The notes beneath the pieces are model-generated. The model saw only the letters and a list, made by a program, of their open reading frames with translations. It did no database searches and was not told the origin of the DNA. From positions 1 through 38,443 of the forward strand of contig CAJMBB010000001.1 in NCBI GenBank assembly GCA_905211615.1: a stretch of 38,443 nt of DNA. The letters are read 5' to 3'. Origin of the DNA: an uncultured Collinsella sp. (GTDB taxonomy: Bacteria; Actinomycetota; Coriobacteriia; Coriobacteriales; Coriobacteriaceae). The position numbers and the translations under genes are program-made. Below are positions 32,857 to 38,443 of this stretch, in pieces. How positions within the stretch are numbered: the first letter of the stretch is position 1; each line of letters starts with the position of its first letter.

Positions 32857-32889
32857 CCACCACAAAGGGGCCAGGCACCTTTGTGGTGG
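32857..32889. repeat. CCACCACAAAGG-type hairpin, copy 3 (perfect)
   Basis: CCACCACAAAGG (32857-32868) and CCTTTGTGGTGG (32878-32889) are exact inverse complements over the loop GGCCAGGCA, followed by TTTTTGCTTTGG. Confidence 0.85.
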
Positions 32890-32983
32890 TTTTTGCTTTG
32901 GCGGGCCGCGCCCGTGCCTTGGTATACCATGTACGCCGTTCACGAATACACCCCACACCGCCGCACAACCCAGAAAGGCCCCC

Positions 32984-33805
32984 ATGGACACCACCTTCAG
33001 CCACATTAAAGCCGTGTTCTGCGATATCGACGGCACGCTGCTCACGAGCCAGCACACGGTGTCCCCGCGCACCGTGGCGGCGATCCGCGCCCTGCGCGAG
33101 CGCGGCGTGCTGTTTGGCCTGTGCACCGGGCGCGACGCCCACGCGACCGAGGCCATGTACAAGCTCTGGGGCATCGAAGGCCTGGTAGACGTGATGGTGG
33201 GCTGCGGTGGCGCTGAGGTCATCGACCGCGCGCACGACATCAACGAGCTGAGCTATCCGCTGCCGGGCGAGACCATCGCGCGCATCTGCAAGCACATGGC
33301 GGACCTTCCGGCAACGCCCGTCTGCCCCCGAGACGGCGTGTTCTACGTGCCCGAGAGCAACGCGTGCGTCGAGCACCTGTCGCGCGTCGACGGCGTGCCC
33401 TACCAGGTGGTCGATTTTGCCGAGTTTTTGCGCGAGCCGCAGCCCAAGGTGATGTTTACCATGGCGCCCGAGGTAATGCCGCGGGTGATTGAGCGAGCAT
33501 CGACGTTTGCCGACGACACCGTCAAGGCGGCGGCTCTGCAAACCACGCAGCGGCTCTACGAGTTCATGGATCCGCGCGTGTCCAAGACGCGCGGCCTTGT
33601 GCGCGTGGCGGAGCTCAACGACATGGAGCTCCAGGACATCTGTGTGTTTGGCGATGCGGACAACGACACCTGCATGGTGGCTGACGCCGGCGTGGGCGTG
33701 GCCATGGCAAACGGCAGCGACGCCACCCGTGCCGCCGCCGACTTTGTAACCGCGAGCAACGACAAAGACGGCATTGCGATCTTTGTCGAGGAACATCTGC
33801 TGTAG
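32984..33805 (+). CDS. Cof-type HAD-IIB phosphatase
   Basis: A 273-residue member of the Cof/HAD-IIB phosphatases that hydrolyse sugar phosphates or other small phosphoesters in the cytoplasm. Motif I is FCDIDGTLL (Asp14, Asp16), motif II LCTGRD, motif III a Lys in VSKTRGL, and motif IV CVFGDADNDTCMV. A cap domain lies in the middle (about 85-190). The ATG follows AGAAAGG. It is flanked by two copies of the CCACCACAAAGG hairpin (32857 and 33816). No neighbour hints at the substrate. Confidence 0.88.
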   Translation: MDTTFSHIKAVFCDIDGTLLTSQHTVSPRTVAAIRALRERGVLFGLCTGRDAHATEAMYKLWGIEGLVDVMVGCGGAEVIDRAHDINELSYPLPGETIARICKHMADLPATPVCPRDGVFYVPESNACVEHLSRVDGVPYQVVDFAEFLREPQPKVMFTMAPEVMPRVIERASTFADDTVKAAALQTTQRLYEFMDPRVSKTRGLVRVAELNDMELQDICVFGDADNDTCMVADAGVGVAMANGSDATRAAADFVTASNDKDGIAIFVEEHLL

Positions 33806-33815
33806 CGCAGGGGGG

Positions 33816-33848
33816 CCACCACAAAGGGAGCAGGCGCCTTTGCGGTGG
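33816..33848. repeat. CCACCACAAAGG-type hairpin, copy 4
   Basis: CCACCACAAAGG (33816-33827), GAGCAGGCG, CCTTTGCGGTGG (33837-33848), one mismatch between arms. It begins 11 bases after the phosphatase stop. Confidence 0.8.
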
Positions 33849-33989
33849 CCTCAGGCGATTTGGGCGAATTGATACCTAAAAACTGCGCGCAAATTCAAAT
33901 AACGTTGTCTGAACATCATGCTTCTAACCACCGATGAGTTAAAGATATTCCCATCAATTTGGTAGTCTATTCCTCCCGGTTAATGATCT

Positions 33990-34019
33990 ACCGTTCACGG
34001 TCGATTTTCGACCGTTCAC
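33990..34019 (+). promoter_or_regulatory. Tandem 9-mer site of the LytTR type
   Basis: ACCGTTCAC (33990-33998), 12 bp, ACCGTTCAC (34011-34019). The repeats are identical and have the spacing used by LytTR regulators. The linker plus flanks also form GGTCGA-TTT-TCGACC (33999-34013). The same arrangement occurs before ebgA at 4562-4591. Confidence 0.5.
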
Positions 34020-34032
34020 AGGACGCATGCTC

Positions 34033-34063
34033 TTGAGCAAAATGTTGTGCAAATAAATAAAAT
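34033..34063 (+). promoter_or_regulatory. Possible pilus operon promoter
   Basis: TTGAGC (34033-34038), 19 bp, TAAAAT (34058-34063), just after the tandem 9-mer site. The spacer is long and the start codon is 240 bp away, so another promoter nearer to the gene is possible. Confidence 0.3.
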
Positions 34064-34231
34064 GCTATTAAAAAATGATAACTAGCTTAATTACCAGTAG
34101 AAATAGATATTTCATAGCGAATAAACGAAGGTAAATCCGAGCAAATGTCAAGAGAATTGAGAATTCGCTACAAAACTATCGGTATTTTTGCTTAGATGTT
34201 CAAACAATCGTTACAATATGAACTATAAGCG

Positions 34232-34252
34232 TGCGCAATTACAGATTGCGCA
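34232..34252. promoter_or_regulatory. Palindrome in the pilus leader
   Basis: TGCGCAAT (34232-34239) and ATTGCGCA (34245-34252) are exact inverse complements over TACAG, 55 bp before the start codon and just after CTATAAG. It could be an operator or a leader hairpin. Confidence 0.4.
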
Positions 34253-34306
34253 GATACGTTTGATAGTGAAAGAGCAAGATCGCGGTCTCTTGGGGAGGAG
34301 ACATCG

Positions 34307-37300
34307 ATGAAAGCGAATTCAGACAAATCTAAGCAGAGTAAAAAAGCGACGCGCCGTGTACTGGCAGGCGTTTTGTGCGGAGCCTCCGTTTTGAGCCTGG
34401 TACTGTCGCTCGTCATGCCTCCAATCTCGCAGGCCATTGCCAACGATGCCCAGACGGGTGCAGCCGAGAAAACTGTGGCGGCGGCTGATTCTTCAAGTGA
34501 GTCTACTGATGTAGGCAACATCAACAACGGGGATACCGAAAACCAGAATAGTGACGAGACCGAGGGCGACGAGACCTCTGGTGGCGCTGTCGCGACGGGC
34601 CTGTCGCCCGATGACACGGAAGCAAAAAGTGCTGAGCAGCCTGCCGAAGACGACACTAATGGTGAAGACGCAATCGCGCCTGCTGCGGAGAATGAATCAG
34701 ATTATGAAATTCGCAACGGGGCAGAGCTGAGCTCAAAGCTCCTTAACAATAAACTGCGTGATGGAGCCGGCGCTGCTACTTTTAAGCTTATGGCCGATAT
34801 CGACTATGACGATGAGATTAGGCTCGAACAGTCCAGCGACAATCTCATCAATATCACCTTGAACTTAAATGGTCACAAGATTAAGCACGATGATAGTAAT
34901 GGCAAGCCTCTGTTTGATATTGCTAAGGGCGCGACGCTTACGGTCGTGGACGACGTGGACTCTGGGCACATTCAGGAGGATGTTGACGACGGCCAGCAGC
35001 TGCAAGATAAGGACGAGCATCTGACACCTGAAAATTATGGCAAGACGGCAAAGATGACTTATGACAAGAATGGCATTCCGACTGGCCTTATCTATTACGT
35101 AACCGAATCGACTGCAAGTGGTGTAGGTACCACTGAGAAGATCTATGAGCACAAAGCGACTATTCAGGGCGCAATCGTTGGAGTCACCAAGAACTCCACG
35201 ATGAAGCTCATTAACGTTTACCAGGGCGGCACGTTTAACCTTCAGGGCGGTACGCTTACGCAGAAAGAGGACTGCAATGTCGGCAGCCTCATCTATGCCG
35301 AGAACGGTTCTACCGTCAATATGAGCGGTGGCTACGTATGCGGTGCCTCTACGGGAACTTCGGGTACCGGTGCGGGCATTATGGTTAATACAAACGGCAA
35401 TGTATCGACCCTCAGTCTGATCGGCGGTGTTATCGCTGCAAACTACGCTCCCAAAGGTGCCGGCGTGTACTCGAATGGCTCGAACGTTTCCATTTCGAAG
35501 GACGCGGTTATTTCGGGTAATGCGACGTTCAATGGGGAAAGCGACCAGCCTGGCTATGGTGGCGGCATTATGGCCGTAGGCGGCAGCGTAACCGTTTCGG
35601 GCGGCTATATCACGAATAATAGAATGGCTAAGTTCTGCGGTAATGATGGCTGGGGTTGCCATGGCGGCGGCGGGCTTGCTGCCAATAACGGCGCCCATGT
35701 CAGCATTTTCGGTGGCCAGATTACTGGCAATTATTCCGAGGAAGCCGGTGGCGGCGTTTACGTTACCGATGTGGGTCGAAATGACAAGCCTCGTACGGGA
35801 ATGGCGTGGCTGCATATCACGGGAGGGATTATTGCCTCTAATGTAAGCTATCAATCTGAAGGTGCCGGCATTCGCGTGGGCCAGATGGTTGACGCGATGA
35901 TTGGCGACGCTACGAGCAGCAAGGTCTACATTACGAATAACCATTGCATGTCTCGCTTTGACTGGGGCGGTGGCGGTATCTTCGTCCAGGGAAACTCGGA
36001 TGCGGGTAAGGAAAAGACTGCTGGTAGATTATTTGTATACAACTCGTACATTAGCAGCAATACCGCTGGTGGCTATGGCGGCGGCGTAGCGGTCTGCCCC
36101 ACGGGCAAGACGTTGGTAACGAACACTAACGGCACGGCAATCTTTGGCAATTCGTCTGCTGGCAGTGAGCAAAATGCCATCGAATATAAGCCGGCAGATG
36201 GCAAGTATAATAATGGTACGCCCCATCTTTCAGCTGGTGGTGCTGAGGGTTTTGATAAGACTGAAGATCAAGATGCATACAATTCGAAGGTGTTTCGCGA
36301 GAACGGCCATGCCGATTTCTTCCTTGTGGCAAAGGCTGGCCATAAGGAACCGCTTGCGGCAATAATCGGCAAGATGCTCGGCGGCGAAGATGCCAAGTAT
36401 CGGGGAAGCAAAGAACGCAGTGATAACAAAGAACCCAGTGATAACGACGAACTCTATGAGGCTATCACTATCCCTGCCAATGGCGGCGTGAAGATTTATC
36501 GGAGCGTCGGTCTGACTTCGGATGTCGAAGTTGGAAGTGATGAAGCGAATAAAGCACAGGATGCCGCTACAACTTTCATCACGGGCAACTATTCCTGGGA
36601 CCATGGCGGTGGCATCATGTCGAATGGCGACCTGTACTTAGGCCAGCCTGCTGATACGTATGTCTATCCGAGTCTTAAGCTGAAAGCGACCAAAGCCCTG
36701 TCCGGCCGTGCTCTCAAAGAGGGGGAGTTCTCCTTTGCGGTTTACCGTAAAGATTCAGACAGCGCGACAGCGCCTTATTGGAATAACAAGACATTCAACA
36801 ATGGTGACTGCACCTTTGTTGGGTCTGCCAAGAATAGCGCTGACGGTAACATCACCTTTGACCTTGGCGAACAGTTCTTAGCGAGTGGCACTGGCGAAAT
36901 TACGTACTACTTGGTCGAAGATGCGGGCAAGGATCCTGATGTCGACTACGATCATGCTGTATATGAGATTAAGGTGACAGTCGAGGACCACACGACCGTG
37001 CTCATGTCTGTTCCGACGCAGAACGATCCGAATGCGACTAAAGACCTTAAGGTCCATAACTACACGATTAAAAGTGTGAATGTTAAGAATCTTGGGGCTT
37101 CAACTGCCTTGTCGAGCACTGTGCCAGCAGATGCTGACGGCTATTATTCGATTGCCAACTCCGATGGTTCAAAGACTTTCAACAACACGTACACTCTGTA
37201 CACTTCCGACGGCTCCTGGACTCCTAAGGCGACTAAGGTCGTTAAGGGTGGCGAGATGAAGGAGTTTACGCTCGAGTTTGCGGATAACGAGAAGTTTGAA

Positions 37301-37831
37301 GACGCCAAGACGGTGAAGACAACGGCCGACGGTACCAATAACCCCCAGACTCTGAGTTTTGTCGATAAAATCACGTACAAACTTAATGACCTCAACAAGG
37401 GCGAGGACCCTACTGGTCGTGGCGCTTCTAAGACCTTCACCTATTACGTTCGCGAACAGCAGCCGAGCGCACTGTTTACGAACTACAAGTACGACCAGTC
37501 GGTCTACAAGATCACGGTCACGGCAACTGATCAGTCTGATAAGACGATCAAGTGCGACGTGACCTACACCAAGATCGTCAATGCCGATGGCAAGGATATC
37601 CCCGAGAACGAGCAAAATGCGGTCAACTACGTTCCAACTAAGGACGAGGCCACTGGCAAGGAACAGAGCGTTCCGGTCTTCACCAACACCTACTCCACCT
37701 CTTTGCCCCTTTCTGGTATGTCGGGCGTCACTCTGACGTACCTTGCCGGCGCGGCGGTGCTTTGCGCTGCTGCAGCCTGGATGCACATTCGTCGCAAGGC
37801 GAATGCGAAGGGAGGCGAGCGTCGTGAATAA
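34307..37831 (+). CDS. Sortase-anchored pilus surface protein with beta-helix and FctA domains
   Basis: An 1174-residue secreted protein. The signal peptide runs to about residue 45 (ISQAIA then NDAQ). An acidic linker follows (about 46-140). Residues about 300-610 are glycine-rich repeats (GGGIMAVGGSVTVSGGYITNN type, split by GGG and NN turns) that look like a right-handed parallel beta-helix, with a further turn near 752-774. Two FctA/Spy0128-type pilin domains follow (about 787-905 and 970-1100). The C-terminus has LPLSG (1133-1137), a hydrophobic helix and a basic tail for sortase anchoring. It is probably the tip adhesin of a pilus. Codon use and base composition are AT-richer than neighbouring genes, suggesting horizontal gain. 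The ribosome site is GGGGAGGAG. Confidence 0.85.
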   Translation: MKANSDKSKQSKKATRRVLAGVLCGASVLSLVLSLVMPPISQAIANDAQTGAAEKTVAAADSSSESTDVGNINNGDTENQNSDETEGDETSGGAVATGLSPDDTEAKSAEQPAEDDTNGEDAIAPAAENESDYEIRNGAELSSKLLNNKLRDGAGAATFKLMADIDYDDEIRLEQSSDNLINITLNLNGHKIKHDDSNGKPLFDIAKGATLTVVDDVDSGHIQEDVDDGQQLQDKDEHLTPENYGKTAKMTYDKNGIPTGLIYYVTESTASGVGTTEKIYEHKATIQGAIVGVTKNSTMKLINVYQGGTFNLQGGTLTQKEDCNVGSLIYAENGSTVNMSGGYVCGASTGTSGTGAGIMVNTNGNVSTLSLIGGVIAANYAPKGAGVYSNGSNVSISKDAVISGNATFNGESDQPGYGGGIMAVGGSVTVSGGYITNNRMAKFCGNDGWGCHGGGGLAANNGAHVSIFGGQITGNYSEEAGGGVYVTDVGRNDKPRTGMAWLHITGGIIASNVSYQSEGAGIRVGQMVDAMIGDATSSKVYITNNHCMSRFDWGGGGIFVQGNSDAGKEKTAGRLFVYNSYISSNTAGGYGGGVAVCPTGKTLVTNTNGTAIFGNSSAGSEQNAIEYKPADGKYNNGTPHLSAGGAEGFDKTEDQDAYNSKVFRENGHADFFLVAKAGHKEPLAAIIGKMLGGEDAKYRGSKERSDNKEPSDNDELYEAITIPANGGVKIYRSVGLTSDVEVGSDEANKAQDAATTFITGNYSWDHGGGIMSNGDLYLGQPADTYVYPSLKLKATKALSGRALKEGEFSFAVYRKDSDSATAPYWNNKTFNNGDCTFVGSAKNSADGNITFDLGEQFLASGTGEITYYLVEDAGKDPDVDYDHAVYEIKVTVEDHTTVLMSVPTQNDPNATKDLKVHNYTIKSVNVKNLGASTALSSTVPADADGYYSIANSDGSKTFNNTYTLYTSDGSWTPKATKVVKGGEMKEFTLEFADNEKFEDAKTVKTTADGTNNPQTLSFVDKITYKLNDLNKGEDPTGRGASKTFTYYVREQQPSALFTNYKYDQSVYKITVTATDQSDKTIKCDVTYTKIVNADGKDIPENEQNAVNYVPTKDEATGKEQSVPVFTNTYSTSLPLSGMSGVTLTYLAGAAVLCAAAAWMHIRRKANAKGGERRE

Positions 37832-38443
37832 GAAAGTTTGCTCCTTCCCGATCTTGTTTGCGCTGCTTGCCCTCCTGATCGGCACCTGCGCGGTTGTGTT
37901 CCCCGCTTCCGCGCAGGCCGCGCCGACCTCGACCGGTTCCATCACGGTGAGCGGCACCGTGGCGAGCAGCTACGACGCCTACCAGATCTTTAGCGCAAAC
38001 GTCGTCGACGGCGACAGCGACGCCAAGATCGCCACCGACCTCGCCTGGGCAAGCGACGCCGCGCGCGATGCCGTGTTGCCTGTGCTGCACAGCGCCGGTA
38101 TGCCCAATTCCCAGACCACCGCGCAGGAAGCTGCCGAGTGGCTCAACACCGATTCCCACCTTACGAGCGCGCTGAGCGCACAGCTCGCTCGTTCCCTCCA
38201 GAGCTCTGGCGCCGTGCCCGTGGCCCTTAACGCGGGCACGACGGCCGAGCTGTCCTGCGGCTACTGGCTCATCGTCGCCGACGACGGCGCCATCGCCCAG
38301 GGCGAGACCGGCACCGCGCCGATTATGGCCCTGGTGGGCGGCAGCGCCGTCACTGTCAAGCCCAAGGCGGCGACCCCCAAGGTCGCCAAGCACGTGCTGG
38401 AGAACGGCACCGCCGCCTGGCAGAAGGCCGCCGACGCTACGGT
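37824..38443 (+). CDS. Fimbrial subunit, signal peptide and first domain (3' end outside window)
   Basis: The gene starts at GTG 37824, overlapping the previous gene by eight bases, with GGAGG eight bases upstream. It encodes NKKVCSFPILFALLALLIGT, a signal peptide ending ASAQA, then TGSITVSGTVASSYDAYQIF and about 160 more residues before the window ends. This is how pilin backbone proteins with isopeptide D2-type domains begin; the sorting signal would lie outside. Base composition returns to GC-rich, unlike the gene before it. The overlap shows it is co-expressed with the tip protein. Which pilin role it has cannot be settled from this part. Confidence 0.78.
   Translation, partial: MNKKVCSFPILFALLALLIGTCAVVFPASAQAAPTSTGSITVSGTVASSYDAYQIFSANVVDGDSDAKIATDLAWASDAARDAVLPVLHSAGMPNSQTTAQEAAEWLNTDSHLTSALSAQLARSLQSSGAVPVALNAGTTAELSCGYWLIVADDGAIAQGETGTAPIMALVGGSAVTVKPKAATPKVAKHVLENGTAAWQKAADAT

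Larger units (their letters stand above)
33849..34306. other. AT-rich intergenic region before the pilus operon
   Basis: About 460 bp with no credible gene on either strand and visibly richer in A/T than the rest of the window. It holds the tandem 9-mer site at 33990-34019, a weak promoter candidate after it, and a palindrome at 34232-34252. The composition change begins here and continues into the pilin gene. Confidence 0.7.

Overview
The window is GC-rich and densely coded, with strong G/C third positions and short intergenic gaps. It looks like a chromosome segment from a gut Coriobacteriia, most likely Collinsella or a close relative. This placement is an inference from the protein set: an actinobacterial GlnA2-type glutamine synthetase paralogue beside a GlnR-like orphan OmpR regulator, a FeoA-FeoA-FeoB locus with a small Cys-rich FeoB partner, an Ebg-type beta-galactosidase locus and sortase-anchored pilins. 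Families of short dispersed hairpins also occur throughout.

Layout. 1-3300: the 5' end of larB (minus strand) behind a palindromic operator, serB (minus) and aspS (plus), then three tandem hairpins. 3290-9770: an Ebg-type lactose locus with a LacI-type repressor (minus), an operator-rich promoter, ebgA, ebgC and an APC permease. 9868-10095: a 228-bp element with 35-bp terminal inverted repeats. 10190-13990: an HPr-like protein, feoA, feoA, feoB and a Cys-rich membrane protein. 14090-18080: an old-yellow-enzyme-type flavin reductase, a GntR/FCD regulator and an orphan LacI regulator. 18212-24410: a GlnA homologue missing several active-site residues, a GlnR-like regulator, a DegP/HtrA protease and ligA. 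24456-25892: a small plastic island with an intact Phd/PIN toxin-antitoxin pair and a decayed Phd/RelE pair, bracketed by 93-bp direct repeats. 25907-28711: a MATE exporter with a MerR-type promoter, then a nuclease-like gene broken by a stop codon and bracketed by two identical 62-bp hairpin elements. 28843-31207: moaA and a moaC-mobB fusion (molybdopterin synthesis). 31473-33805: an MFS transporter and a HAD phosphatase. 33850-38443: an AT-rich gap, then the start of a pilus operon with a beta-helix/FctA surface protein ending in LPLSG and a second pilin cut by the window edge.

How the parts work together. The lactose locus appears to be locally repressed through three CAACCGGTTG palindromes, and may also be activated through a tandem 9-mer site of the LytTR type. 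The same site architecture recurs upstream of the pilus operon. Iron uptake carries a DtxR-type box before feoB. A GlnR-type half-box lies before the glnA-glnR-like pair, suggesting a nitrogen-control unit in which the synthetase paralogue may be a sensor or have a changed activity.

The most unusual material is the hairpin families. One is a tandem array whose arms covary. One is CCACCACAAAGG-type, with four copies. One is ACCATCACAACATTCGA-type, with three copies, two of which flank the broken nuclease gene. Also notable are the degenerate GlnA, a natural Asp at the HPr Ser46 position, and the paired LytTR-like sites. All motif and family calls come from reading the sequence and from knowledge of the families; no search was run.
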